The notes under the pieces: model-generated
Told to the model about the DNA's origin: nothing
The model's input: only the letters and a program-made list of their open reading frames with translations
The model's database searches: none
Made by a program: the position numbers and the translations under genes
Origin: G963668605 sp963793625
GTDB taxonomy: Bacteria > Acidobacteriota > Terriglobia > Bryobacterales > Bryobacteraceae
Assembly (NCBI GenBank): GCA_963793625.1
Contig: CAWCAT010000027.1
Location: forward strand, 62,001-126,000
Direction: 5' to 3'
Length of the DNA: 64,000 bases
In this document: positions 1 through 8,884 of the stretch, one piece after another
How positions within the stretch are numbered: the first letter of the stretch is position 1
Layout: the number at the start of each line of letters is the position of its first letter

Positions 1-1584
1 GAGCGATTTGCGGACCACGAAGTGAACCAGGCCTTCGCCTCGGCGTTACGTCACGCTAACCTGAAGCAGCGTTCGCTCACCGGCGAAGCGCTTGCCGTCT
101 CGCAGCGTGTAGACCAACTGCAGCAGATCGTCAATGACGATAAGGGGCAAGTGCAGAGCCTGACAGCTCAGACTGCCAGCGCGAACACCGACGCGGCCGA
201 AACCGCGCGAGACGACCTGGAACTTGCTAAGGCGCAGCTTGCACTCGATTCGGATTTGCTGGCGGACGCGCAGCAGGATCTCGCTCGTGCCGGCGGAGAT
301 GAGCCCAGCAGAGTTCAGGCAGAGCTTGCCGCGCACGAAGCTGAAATGAAGGGCTACGATGTCAAACCGGCCCAAAATGGACAAGTCGCGGTCATTGCCG
401 TAAAACGGCACGGCAATCTCGCCCGAAGAGTGAACGCGTGGTTCGATCAGCGCACCCGCTACGATTTAGTTCAACAAGCCCTGCGGCAGGCTCAAGCGGA
501 CATAGTCATTCTCACGGACCAGCATAAGGACCTCACCAACCAGATCAAAACCGCCGCCTCTTCCGCTTCCGGACTGGACAGGTCCGCAAGGCTCGCCAAC
601 CTGAAAAGGCGCAGCGCGCTCAGCCAGATCATCGGCATTTGCAACGATCGCATCCAGAGTCAACAGCAACTCGCTGGCGTTTACAGCAAGTGGTCCGCGC
701 AAATACTTCTGCAGCATCGAATCGTGCAGCATCTGCTGTTGCAGTCTTTCGCATGGATCGCCTTCATTCTGATCTGTGTGATTTTCTTCGATGCACTCGC
801 CAGCCGTCTCATCGATCGTCCCAAGCTCGACCGGGGCCGCGTCAAAACCCTGCACATCATCTTCAAACTCGGCATACGACTCCTCGGCACGCTGATCATC
901 TTGTTTGTCATCTTTGGCGCCCCCAGCGAGATGCCCACCATCCTCGGCCTCACCACTGCCGGACTCACGCTGGTCCTGCAGGACTTCATCATTGCCTTCT
1001 TTGGCTGGTTTGTATTGATGGGTAAGCATGGCATCCGGATTGGCGATTGGGTCGAGATCAACGGCGTCGCGGGCGAGGTTGCCGAGGTCGGTCTTTTCCG
1101 CACCTCCATCTTTGAGACCGGTAACTGGACGGATCAGGGCCATCCGACAGGCCGCCGCGTCAGTTTCATCAACAGCTTCGCCATCAAGGGTCAATACTTT
1201 AACTTCTCGACTGCGGGCCAGTGGATGTGGGATGAGATCAGGTTCAGCATCCCCGCAGCGGAAGAAAACTACGCCATGATTGAACTCATCCACGCAGCAG
1301 TGCTCAAGGAAACCGAGAAGGATGCGCGCCTCGCCGAAGCGGAGTGGAAGCGCAGCCCCCGGCACGTCGGTTTGAGCCAGTTTACCGCGGACCCTGCCGT
1401 GGAAATGCGCCCCGGCGCCTCAGGGATCAATATCGTTGTCCGCTACGTCACCCGGGCCTCGGAGCGCTTTGAGTTGCGAAACCGGCTTTACGAAAACGTG
1501 GTCGCGCTGTTGAACAGGCCTCCGGTGCCTCAACCCGGCACTGAGAAGCCGCAAGTCCAGACAGTGCCCGCCAACTCGGATTAA
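1..1584 (+). CDS. MscS-family mechanosensitive ion channel (5' end outside window)
   Basis: The protein gates an inner-membrane channel that releases solutes on osmotic down-shock (family knowledge). The frame is open from base 1, so the true start lies upstream; GTG at 22 is only an internal candidate. Counting from that GTG, residues 1-215 are polar, Gln/Ala-rich and helical, probably a periplasmic coiled coil. Hydrophobic segments follow near 240-265 and 285-303, then the pore helix near 308-330 (Gly/Ala-rich, ILGLTTAGLTLVLQ) and the cytoplasmic beta domain with the MscS signature GIRIGDWVEINGVAGEV. The C-terminal domain ends near 505, with a short Pro-rich tail. The extended N-terminus resembles MscK/YnaI-type larger channels rather than minimal MscS. 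It has no obvious operon partner here. Family call is secure; gating properties cannot be read. Confidence 0.9.
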   Translation, partial: ERFADHEVNQAFASALRHANLKQRSLTGEALAVSQRVDQLQQIVNDDKGQVQSLTAQTASANTDAAETARDDLELAKAQLALDSDLLADAQQDLARAGGDEPSRVQAELAAHEAEMKGYDVKPAQNGQVAVIAVKRHGNLARRVNAWFDQRTRYDLVQQALRQAQADIVILTDQHKDLTNQIKTAASSASGLDRSARLANLKRRSALSQIIGICNDRIQSQQQLAGVYSKWSAQILLQHRIVQHLLLQSFAWIAFILICVIFFDALASRLIDRPKLDRGRVKTLHIIFKLGIRLLGTLIILFVIFGAPSEMPTILGLTTAGLTLVLQDFIIAFFGWFVLMGKHGIRIGDWVEINGVAGEVAEVGLFRTSIFETGNWTDQGHPTGRRVSFINSFAIKGQYFNFSTAGQWMWDEIRFSIPAAEENYAMIELIHAAVLKETEKDARLAEAEWKRSPRHVGLSQFTADPAVEMRPGASGINIVVRYVTRASERFELRNRLYENVVALLNRPPVPQPGTEKPQVQTVPANSD

Positions 1585-1891
1585 GCTGTTGGGTGGGCCG
1601 GTAACGCGGACGAACGTCTAACCATAACGATGTGGGCGCCAGTCGTCTTACTTGGGCGGAAACGATCAGGGAAGTTGGGGGCTTTTCAGGCGAGATCATG
1701 TGGGATAGCAGCAAGCCGGAGGAACGCCCCGCAAACTGCTTGACAGTACCCACCTGAGGTCGTTAGGCTGGAAGCCGCTCGTGGATCTGGAGCACGGTCT
1801 GGTTGGATTCTATGCGCATTTTCTCGAGCGCAGCTGTTAGTAAGGCTGTGGCAGGGTGTGCCGCAACATCGAAGTAGAACGGGAGCGAAAC
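1585..1891. other. Intergenic region, no gene recognised
   Basis: About 300 bases between the channel gene and the UxuA-like gene. It contains a TTGACA hexamer at 1740-1745, but no good -10 element at the proper distance. A 19-codon frame starting at 1697 has no family resemblance I can name. I see no RNA gene or strong hairpin. Confidence 0.4.
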
Positions 1892-3034
1892 ATGAAACTG
1901 AATATCAGGACACTGTCGGCGGACCGGAGAGAATTCGCCAGGATGACCCTGGGTGGTGCGGCTCTTCTGGCCTCTGCCGGCCGCATCTCCGCCAAGCTGC
2001 CGAGCGTCCCGCCGGGGATAAAGATCGGAACCGGTGGCGGGCAGCCTACCCCAGAGAACATGCGCTACCTCAAACAGCTCGGCATAACCTGGTTGAGCCT
2101 CGCAGCCACGCCACAAACGGCCACCGCCGAGGGCTTCATCAAAATGCGCGAGCAATGGGAAGCCGGCGGCTTCAAGATATACAACATCGGGAGCGGGGTC
2201 GGCCCCAGCGGCAGCCTGCACAACATGCCGGAGGTCACGCTCAATCTTCCCGGCCGCGATCAGAAGATCGAAGAGTACTTGAACTACCTTCGCTACCTGG
2301 GCAAAGCCGGTATCCCCTACACCACTTATGCCCACATGGGGAACGGCATCTGGACAAGTGGAAGGGTCATCACGCCGCGCGGGTATGAAGCCAGAGATCT
2401 GGACATGGCCAGTCCCAACCGGCGCGGAGTCTGGCAGGGAAAGACCTATGAGGAGCCTCTCTCTCACGGTCGCGTCTTCTCAAAGGATGAGATCTGGGAC
2501 AACTACATTTACTTCATCAAGAAGGTGGTCCCAGTGGCCGAAGAGGCAGGCGTCCGCATTGGGATCCACCCGGACGATCCGCCTCAACCCATGCTTGCCG
2601 GTGTTCCGCGATGCATCTTCAGCAGTTTCGACGGCTACAAGAAAGCTCTGGAGATAGCCAACAGTCCCAACGTAGGCATGTGCCTGTGCGTGGGATCCTG
2701 GCTTGAGGGTGGGCCACTCATGGGCAAGGATCCGGTCGAAACGATTAAGTACTTCGGCGGCCAGAAGAAGCTCTTCAAAATTCACTACCGCAACGTGAGT
2801 GCGCCGCTGCCCCACTTCACGGAGTCGTTGATGGACGACGGCTACTACGACATGTACAAGGTCATGAAGGCTCTGGTAGACGTCAAGTTCGATGGCATAG
2901 CAATCCCGGATCACATCCCGGGTGTGGGGAACGTGCAGGGTACAACTCAGGGCTTCCGGCCCAACCCCGGCCTGGCCTATTGTATTGGCTACATGAACGC
3001 AACCCTGAAAGCGGTGCAGTCCGAGAGAGGCTGA
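1892..3034 (+). CDS. Tat-exported mannonate dehydratase (UxuA)-like TIM-barrel protein
   Basis: The start at 1892 is chosen because it follows a GGGAG-like ribosome site and begins the signal peptide; the upstream in-frame start at 1856 adds only polar residues. The N-terminus carries a twin-arginine-type signal (DRREFARMTLGGAALLASAG), so the protein is probably folded before export. The body resembles UxuA/sugar-phosphate isomerase TIM barrels: GIHPDDPP in the middle, then MCLCVGSWLEGG, KIHYRNVS and a conserved DDGYYDMYKVMKAL segment. UxuA converts D-mannonate to 2-keto-3-deoxygluconate with a divalent metal. Export makes a classical cytosolic hexuronate role unlikely, and these Tat-borne paralogues have no well-established substrate. 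Length (380 aa) is close to that of bacterial UxuA. A weaker alternative is a generic xylose-isomerase-like epimerase. Confidence 0.78.
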   Translation: MKLNIRTLSADRREFARMTLGGAALLASAGRISAKLPSVPPGIKIGTGGGQPTPENMRYLKQLGITWLSLAATPQTATAEGFIKMREQWEAGGFKIYNIGSGVGPSGSLHNMPEVTLNLPGRDQKIEEYLNYLRYLGKAGIPYTTYAHMGNGIWTSGRVITPRGYEARDLDMASPNRRGVWQGKTYEEPLSHGRVFSKDEIWDNYIYFIKKVVPVAEEAGVRIGIHPDDPPQPMLAGVPRCIFSSFDGYKKALEIANSPNVGMCLCVGSWLEGGPLMGKDPVETIKYFGGQKKLFKIHYRNVSAPLPHFTESLMDDGYYDMYKVMKALVDVKFDGIAIPDHIPGVGNVQGTTQGFRPNPGLAYCIGYMNATLKAVQSERG

Positions 3035-3105
3035 GCCCAAGGATTTTTGTGCTGAACAGAACGAGGACCCGCCGATGCGTCAACACAAAGGTTGGCTTGC
3101 AGGCG

Positions 3106-3457
3106 ATGTTGTTGTTGGTTTGGCTGGTTGGAGTGCTGGTGGCCGAACCGCCGCACTACGCCGCTGCGCGCCACGGCGGCCCGTACATGCACAACTACTA
3201 TCTGCCGCCCGCTCCCAGCGCATCGCCATGGATGCCGTGCTGGTCACCGGACGGCAAGTGGATCGCGGTGTCCTTTGCGGGTTCGATCTGGAAGATCGAG
3301 CCTAACTCCGGAGAGGCTTTCGAACTCACCGCCGGACCAACCTACCATTCCTCGCCAGCGTGGTCGCCGGACGGCCGATGGATCGTCTACACTTCCGACG
3401 ACAACATGCGTGGGATCCAACTCGGGATCGTCGATGTCGCAGACGCGCCAAGGCCTG
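3106..3457 (+). pseudogene. 5' fragment of a TolB/PD40 beta-propeller (amidohydrolase-type) gene
   Basis: A signal-like stretch (MLLLVWLVGVLVA) is followed by HNYYLPPAPSASPWMPCWSPDGKWIAV-type blades, with two WSPDGRWI/VYTSDD repeats. This is how the large secreted TolB-propeller amidohydrolases of Acidobacteria begin; these normally exceed 900 residues. The reading resemblance stops near 3450, where the stop codon of the convergent gene lies, and the continuing frame to 3612 is only the antisense of that gene. About 115 recognisable codons therefore remain and the rest is missing. ATG 3106 is the first methionine before the signal peptide. It is probably inactive. The breakpoint coincides within a few bases with the end of the neighbouring minus-strand gene. 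Confidence 0.7.
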
Positions 3458-5356
3458 TTACGGCGTCAGCACCGTATATGCGACCATTTTCCAAGCCCGG
3501 CCTTCCTGAGTCCACACCGTCCAGAGGACGCCGGAATCCTCGCCGGCCTTCGCCAGTCTCAGCCCTATCGCATAGTACTTGCCCCAGTACCTCTCTCCAG
3601 CCAACGCCCTGAAACTCACCGGCTCTCCCGCAGTACGGCCCTTGCAGTCCAGAGCGCTCGCCATGTAGTCCGGGATCGAGACGAGGGCAAACGCCCTGCT
3701 GTTTTCGTGCTTCACCAGTTTGATGTCAGCATGGTTCGGCTGCGGCGCCACAGTCGCTTCGTCCAGCCGCTTAACGGTCCCGGTGGTCTCGATGATGACT
3801 TGCATCGCTTTCTTGAACTGCGCCCGCGCGTCTTCCGCAGTCTTCGGCGGCGGCTGATCCGCACTCAGGTTGAGTCTCACGCAGTCGATACAGCGCGTGG
3901 AAATGTAACTCAACGCCTTATCCACATCCCGTTTCACCAGCCACGATTCCAGAAACTCTGTGCCTGCTCTCACCATTTCCACGGGAGCCACCGCATATAC
4001 TGTGGGCGCGCCCGGCGGTGCGGCCGTCGAGGTGTCCGGAACCCGGTACTCCTCCCATATAGGATCCACATCGTATGAGATCAGCCTCCAGCTATTGGCT
4101 TCTCGCGTCCATAGGGTAGCCAGGGTCGTTCCTTCAGTCCCGTCTTTCCTGCCGAGCCGGAAAACCGCCCCGTAGTACTTGCCGAATTTCTTCGATTCCG
4201 CGGCCTTCGGCGATATCTGGGTTGGATCCAGGCGGTTCACGCACTTGAACCGCTCCGCCGCGTCCTCCCGAACGTCGTACAGCGCGAACTGCCCCTGATG
4301 GGGCTGCTGCACCACCTTGCTCCGCGCGCCTGTCCCTTCCGGCTGCACCGCTGTGCTGATATCCCCCAATTGCTGCACAATTCCAAAACGTTGGTTGGCC
4401 CGCTGCAGCGCCATGAGAAGCCTGAACCTGGCCATTCCACGGTCCGCCTTCTCGCCCGGCTCCAAATCCGCACAAGCAAGCGATTGCTCCGCAAAGTAGG
4501 AAAGGACATTCTCGACGTCCCTCTTCACCAGCCAGGTGTTCAGCATGTCGAACACCGCCTCCGCTGGCTTCATGCCGGCTCTTGCGGCCGGTTCCGCTGG
4601 CATTTTCCCCGTTTCCTCAAATCCGGCGCTCTGCCTCCCAACTTGTTGCGGAAGTGAAAGTAGGCTCCGCCACCAATTGTTTAGCCCCCGCCACTGGTTG
4701 TTGTGTATCTCGTCGTTCCGCCCCGCGCGCACATCGGAGTTCGAAGCCGCCAGATGACCGTTCACCAGTCCCTTGGGAAAACCGCTCGACCGGTAGTCGA
4801 CGTCAACGTCGGCCCGAGTGTTGTCCTGCGTCGCCGATACCTGGATTGAGGGTACTGCCGGCCTGCTGCGATAACAGGTCGGGTACCCCTTGTGGTAGGT
4901 CGTGTTGTCCTGCATTCGTCGAAACTCCCGGCTCTTGTCCAGTACGTCCAGGGCACCCGGTTTCAACTGGACGTAGATGCGGAACTGCTCGTCGCCCCTG
5001 GCGGCCGGCTTTTCGCCGCGCACGGTATCCAGCTTGTCGATGATCTGAAATGCCGATCCTAACTCCTTTCCCGACTCATCGGTCAACTGCGTCGAAAGCA
5101 GCGCGTGGGTCACTGCGTTAAAGGTGGTCTTCGTTGACGCAGGCAGGTTGTCGTACGCCTTCTCCGGATCCACTTGTTTATTAACGGTCGCGTTGAATCG
5201 CCTGATCCAATCGTCGACCAGGGCCTTCTGCTCCGGCTTCAGCGAAGCATAGTTCGCTCCAAAGTCGCCGGTGGCGGCGTCCGGCGTCTTCTGCCCATAC
5301 ATCCCACCGCCGAATGTCACCAGGGCACAGACTACCGTCTCGACCTTCCGCAACAT
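3458..5356 (-). CDS. Secreted protein of unknown function with an internal duplication
   Basis: The gene begins 632 residues after a strong GGAGG site (minus strand, about 8 nt before ATG at 5356). Residues 1-20 look like a signal peptide. The protein contains two related halves: around residues 270-430 and again around 465-632 one reads a helix with the shared core WLVKRDV plus LSY, then a GKYYG/GKYYA strand, and a closing LWTREANSWRLISYDV versus VWTQEGRAWKMVAYTV. This ending pattern resembles NTF2/SnoaL-like folds, which I offer only as a possibility. The N-terminal 260 residues are not part of the repeat. I do not recognise a family name. No partner genes are apparent; the truncated propeller gene converges on its 3' end. 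Confidence 0.75.
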   Translation of the reverse strand: MLRKVETVVCALVTFGGGMYGQKTPDAATGDFGANYASLKPEQKALVDDWIRRFNATVNKQVDPEKAYDNLPASTKTTFNAVTHALLSTQLTDESGKELGSAFQIIDKLDTVRGEKPAARGDEQFRIYVQLKPGALDVLDKSREFRRMQDNTTYHKGYPTCYRSRPAVPSIQVSATQDNTRADVDVDYRSSGFPKGLVNGHLAASNSDVRAGRNDEIHNNQWRGLNNWWRSLLSLPQQVGRQSAGFEETGKMPAEPAARAGMKPAEAVFDMLNTWLVKRDVENVLSYFAEQSLACADLEPGEKADRGMARFRLLMALQRANQRFGIVQQLGDISTAVQPEGTGARSKVVQQPHQGQFALYDVREDAAERFKCVNRLDPTQISPKAAESKKFGKYYGAVFRLGRKDGTEGTTLATLWTREANSWRLISYDVDPIWEEYRVPDTSTAAPPGAPTVYAVAPVEMVRAGTEFLESWLVKRDVDKALSYISTRCIDCVRLNLSADQPPPKTAEDARAQFKKAMQVIIETTGTVKRLDEATVAPQPNHADIKLVKHENSRAFALVSIPDYMASALDCKGRTAGEPVSFRALAGERYWGKYYAIGLRLAKAGEDSGVLWTVWTQEGRAWKMVAYTVLTP

Positions 5357-5495
5357 TACACACCTCCTTCCCCGACCCCTTTGATTCGGTCGCCTTGTTG
5401 AGACGTCGTGTTATCGGCTGCGGTAGGTTGAGTTCCGAGGAACGGAGAGGTCCCACACCGATCACATCGAAGTCAAACCTCGTCCCCCCGCGTCA

Positions 5496-6066
5496 TCAGG
5501 GTTTGTTGAGGTCATCGTTCTTGGAGTACTTCGTACCCTGCAGCGTCAACTGCAAAGCGAGACCGTTCTTCGTGATCTGGTACACCCACACGCCGGGCGC
5601 CACCGCGACCGCGCCCGAGAAAGAGCCGCCCTCGCCTTTTGCCGTGGCAGCGGCGTCCGCTTGCGATGACGCCTCCCAACCCGAATTCACGAAGTTTGCC
5701 AGCGCTGGCTCGGTTTCAAAAACAAAAATCACCCGATAGTCCTTCACTCCGACTCCGAGGCCGACGCCGGCTGAGATCATCTTCATGAAGGTATCCTGCT
5801 TGGTTTTCGAGTTGACAGCCACGCCCGCTCCGCGTGCAGTGCTTACCAGCAGCAGGTTCGTGCCCATGTTGTTGAATACGCGCGTATCCCGCCGATTTCT
5901 GAATAGCCGCCTGGGATTCGGGCTTTAGTTTGTACAGGTCGCTCAGCGTGGCGGATGCCATCTTGCGGATTTTCTCCCGCTGCTGTTCGGGTGAGTCCTT
6001 GGCGCTGGACAAACCGACGGTCAGCAAGCCAACAACCAGGAATTGTGCGATGTTTCGAAATTTCAT
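5496..6066 (-). pseudogene. SYLF/YSC84-like lipid-binding protein, interrupted by a frameshift
   Basis: The start at 6066 follows AGGAG and opens a signal peptide (MKFRNIAQFLVVGLLTVGLSSA). The first frame runs through AIQKSAGYA to about 5880. The second frame then resumes with NNMGTNLLLVSTARGAGVAV and continues through the Gly-rich SYLF core (KMISAGVGLGVGVKDYR, GVWVYQITKNGLALQL) to a stop at 5496. Joining them requires removing one base in the GCGCG around 5883-5888. The family (Ysc84 actin-binding protein / bacterial exported SYLF proteins) binds phosphoinositides in eukaryotes; the bacterial role is not settled. Apart from the single shift the gene looks whole, so sequencing error is as likely as real decay. 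Confidence 0.75.
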
Positions 6067-6195
6067 TCCTTTTCTCCTCACGTGAGGCCAGAGCTTCCAT
6101 TGTGGTTCCCTGGCGCTAAAGCCGGCATCTGCTCTTGACGGCTTGTATGTGCAGCCCAAACCCGCTCTTCGGGCCCTGGTCTGCGGCGGCTCGGC

Positions 6196-7599
6196 TTACG
6201 GCTGGTGGCTGGCACGCCACGAGAAGTCGTAACGGAAGCCGATAGTGAACACGCTATAACCCGGTTCTCCGGTCGCCGATACGCTGTCGAGGTCAATCTT
6301 GCTCTCCGTGTAGATCTTGCCGTTCTCTGCAAAGAACCACTCGGCTCCAAGGATGAAATACCGGGTTCTGAAGTTTGGATTCAACAGCGGATCCCTGACT
6401 TTCGGATCCTGCCAAATGTAGCCCGTAATCAATCCGAACTTCCCCAGACCCGCTCGCGCGTACACTTCCACGCCGTGTGCGTCATAGACGATTGGAATTT
6501 GCCCGGTGGCATTCGGAGTCGGGATATACGCCACGTCGCCGTTATGTTGGTGAGCGTAGACGAGTCCGATTTGCAGCATCCGCCAATCCACCCGGCCGCC
6601 GACCCCCATAAAATCGGAGTCGCCGCCCAGACCCCGGATTTGCTGCTGCGAAGGGGACCACTTGGTGCGAGTATAGGTGCCGCCGGCTTTCACGCCGGGC
6701 AGGATTTTGAACTGTAGCGAACCGCCGACCCCGTCCGTGCTGGTGTCATTTCCGACAGCCCGGAACTGGCCCTGAACACCGGCTTCGATCACCTTCAAAA
6801 AGGTGTTCCGATAGTTCACGATGCGGTCTGCGCGGCCCGTGCCCGTCTGTCCGCCGTCGGTTCCCGCGACATACGCAAAAGTGCCTTGGCCCCCAAACAC
6901 GTTATACCGATCCGTCGTGTAGCCCGCAATGTCATACTGCACGGCATTTTGCTTACCGATGGCTACTCGACCCAACGGCCCGAAATCGACGCCGATAAAC
7001 CCCAGTCGTGCCAGGAAGACTGGATTGGTTTCAGTGCTGACGGTACCGAATTCGTTGGATGGTCCGGGCGCCGAGAGATTGAACTGGGTCTCGCTCTGAA
7101 CGAGGTTTACCCCCCACTCAACGCCGGCGAATACCTTGATCTTGCTCCGGGTAGCAAAATTTATGCCTATTCGGGTGGCGTTGTCTTGAACTTCCGCGTC
7201 GTCTTTGAACGTGGCGAAGTGGGTACGCAATTGACCGTATGGTTCGAACATCCCAACGAATTTGTTCGCCCCGCTCACTTCCGTAGTGCTGCCCACAGCA
7301 AATTCGCCACCGCAACCATTCGATACCCAAACACTCGAGTCGTCATAACCCCAGTTCTTTCCGAGCAGGCAGGCGGACGTTCCTGTCGAGCGCAACAACG
7401 CAATCCCCGCAGCCGTATTGGCCTGGCAGACCTGGCGCTCCCCCTCCTTGGAGAGGCAATTTACGACCACCGAAGGGGACTGGTTTGCTGTCGCTTGTTG
7501 GGCACGCCCGCAGACGGTCAAAGATGCACCAAGCAGGATCAGGAGCATGCTCATTCGGTGAAGTGAACGCAACGCAAAAGCGCTGTGAAAATGGTACAT
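6196..7599 (-). CDS. Outer-membrane porin with N-terminal DUF3011 domain
   Basis: The start at 7599 is supported by AAGGAG seven bases upstream; a second methionine 15 residues in is less well placed. A signal peptide (to about residue 33) is followed by a DUF3011-like cysteine module (about 40-105) with two spaced cysteine pairs and the core CLLGKNWGYDDSSVWVSNGC. The rest (about 115-467) is a beta-barrel of alternating aromatic/polar strands typical of Gram-negative general porins (VFLARLGFIGVDFGPLGRVAIGKQNA, then ADRIVNYR), ending in a barrel-closing strand rich in aromatic residues. The porin would sit in the outer membrane and pass small solutes; specificity is unknown. The DUF3011 head is probably periplasmic. 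The gene stands alone between two intergenic stretches. Confidence 0.82.
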   Translation of the reverse strand: MYHFHSAFALRSLHRMSMLLILLGASLTVCGRAQQATANQSPSVVVNCLSKEGERQVCQANTAAGIALLRSTGTSACLLGKNWGYDDSSVWVSNGCGGEFAVGSTTEVSGANKFVGMFEPYGQLRTHFATFKDDAEVQDNATRIGINFATRSKIKVFAGVEWGVNLVQSETQFNLSAPGPSNEFGTVSTETNPVFLARLGFIGVDFGPLGRVAIGKQNAVQYDIAGYTTDRYNVFGGQGTFAYVAGTDGGQTGTGRADRIVNYRNTFLKVIEAGVQGQFRAVGNDTSTDGVGGSLQFKILPGVKAGGTYTRTKWSPSQQQIRGLGGDSDFMGVGGRVDWRMLQIGLVYAHQHNGDVAYIPTPNATGQIPIVYDAHGVEVYARAGLGKFGLITGYIWQDPKVRDPLLNPNFRTRYFILGAEWFFAENGKIYTESKIDLDSVSATGEPGYSVFTIGFRYDFSWRASHQP

Positions 7600-8181
7600 G
7601 GCACTCCTTTCTAGAGTTAGGTGGAGACATGATGCATTGAAGTTCCTGTCTCAGCCCTCCTCGTTCATCCGACCTGTTCGTTTGCCATATCCGCCTCAAC
7701 GTGCCTTCAGTTCGGCAGGTCAGATGGCCCCCACTTCAGCACCCGGCCACCGCGCTTCCGGATACGCTCGATGCAAAATTGTCTCGGCCACACAGGTCGA
7801 GCAAGAGATGCATGCCTGCTCTGCGATGGACTTTTTTTTCGGTCGTACAAAGCGTTTTTCGGTCGTACAAAGCGCGAACCTTGGACGCCGGAACGGCGTG
7901 TCGCATTCCCCGAAATTCGGACACGAAATAAATTGAGTCTGGCCGCGGCCAAGGGCATCTTCTGTTTCACGTGGTTCCATGTGGGCTGGGAGTTGTTTGT
8001 CACTCCGGCGGGAAACACTACGCGAGGACGAACTGTGCCACTTGGAAAGCGAGCAATTGCTGAGTGCTCGAGCATAAACGCCAACGCTTCTGGGCGATAG
8101 TGATGCCGATAGACGGGAGCAGTGCCTCGCTCAAGGCAATCGCAAAGACCCTCAGCTGAATATCAGGGAGAAAAGGCGACA
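7600..8181. other. Intergenic region without a recognisable gene
   Basis: Nearly 600 bases lie between two divergently oriented genes. The open frames on both strands give no recognisable domain. The only clear structure is the 20-bp tandem repeat at 7835-7874. Regulatory sites for both neighbours must lie here but I cannot place a convincing promoter. Confidence 0.45.
7835..7874. repeat. Perfect 20-bp tandem direct repeat (two copies)
   Basis: TTTTTCGGTCGTACAAAGCG occurs at 7835-7854 and again immediately at 7855-7874 without a mismatch. It lies in the long intergenic region and codes for nothing recognisable. It could be a slippage duplication or a paired operator. Confidence 0.9.
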
Positions 8182-8804
8182 ATGCCTGAAAAGGACTCAT
8201 CGATCGTGGCTGCGGTAAAGGCAACCGTGGTCGGCGGAGCTATTTTCCTCATTCCGGGATTTCTGGCCGTCTTTGTGCTCGGCAAGGTTTTCAACATGCT
8301 GAGGTCGCTTGCCCAGGCGCTTGGTCCGAAGTTCGGCGCCACGGACCGCTCGGCGGCTTTTTGCTGGATTTGGGGGCAATTGCGGCAGTCGTGCTGGTGT
8401 GCTTTCTGGGGGGTCTGGTGGCGCGCCGGGCCACCGCACAGAGGATGCGGACCAAGGTGGACCAGCTCCTGCTGGGATCTTTTCCCGGCTACGCCTTTGT
8501 GAAGGGCCTGGCGGAGAACATGCAGCAAAGCGAGGAGATCGCAAGCAGTTTTGTGCCCGTGCTTGTGAAATTCGGCGACTTTTCGCAGGTGGCATTCGAG
8601 ACCGGCCGCATGCCAGGTGGCGTGGTCGCCATCTACCTGCCAGGCGCGCCGAATCCCTGGTCAGGCAACGTAGTTTTCGTTCTCACCGAACGGGTAAAGA
8701 AGCTGCCCGTCTCCATAACAGAGGCGCTCAAGATCATTCGCGCGCTGGGCAGAGGCTCGGAGCCGCTTGCCGCGGAGCTCCGTAGTCTTCAAGCCGGAGA
8801 TTAA
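8182..8804 (+). pseudogene. DUF502 family membrane protein, split by a frameshift
   Basis: The start at 8182 follows a GGGAG site. The N-terminal frame has a transmembrane segment (VVGGAIFLIPGFLAVFVLG) and runs through GPKFGATDRS. The second frame carries on with LDLGAIAAVVLVCFLGGLVARR, KVDQLLLGSFPGYAFVKGLAE and ends AAELRSLQAGD at 8804, covering a normal DUF502 protein of about 207 residues. One base is missing near 8350-8353: restoring a G in CTCGG would read DRSGGFLLDLG. DUF502 proteins are inner-membrane proteins of unknown role. The break may be a sequencing artefact. The AsmA gene follows 80 bases downstream. Confidence 0.75.
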
Positions 8805-8884
8805 TCAGCAGATTGATTAATTGTGGAATTTCGTTTTAATCGAGCCGGTCTTATTTGGCTCCGATCAGGAAAGGCAGGAGCATT

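Noticed and set aside
1740..1745. TTGACA as a promoter for the UxuA-like gene
   Set aside because: The -10 region at the right distance (TTAGGC) fits poorly; a chance hexamer is more likely.
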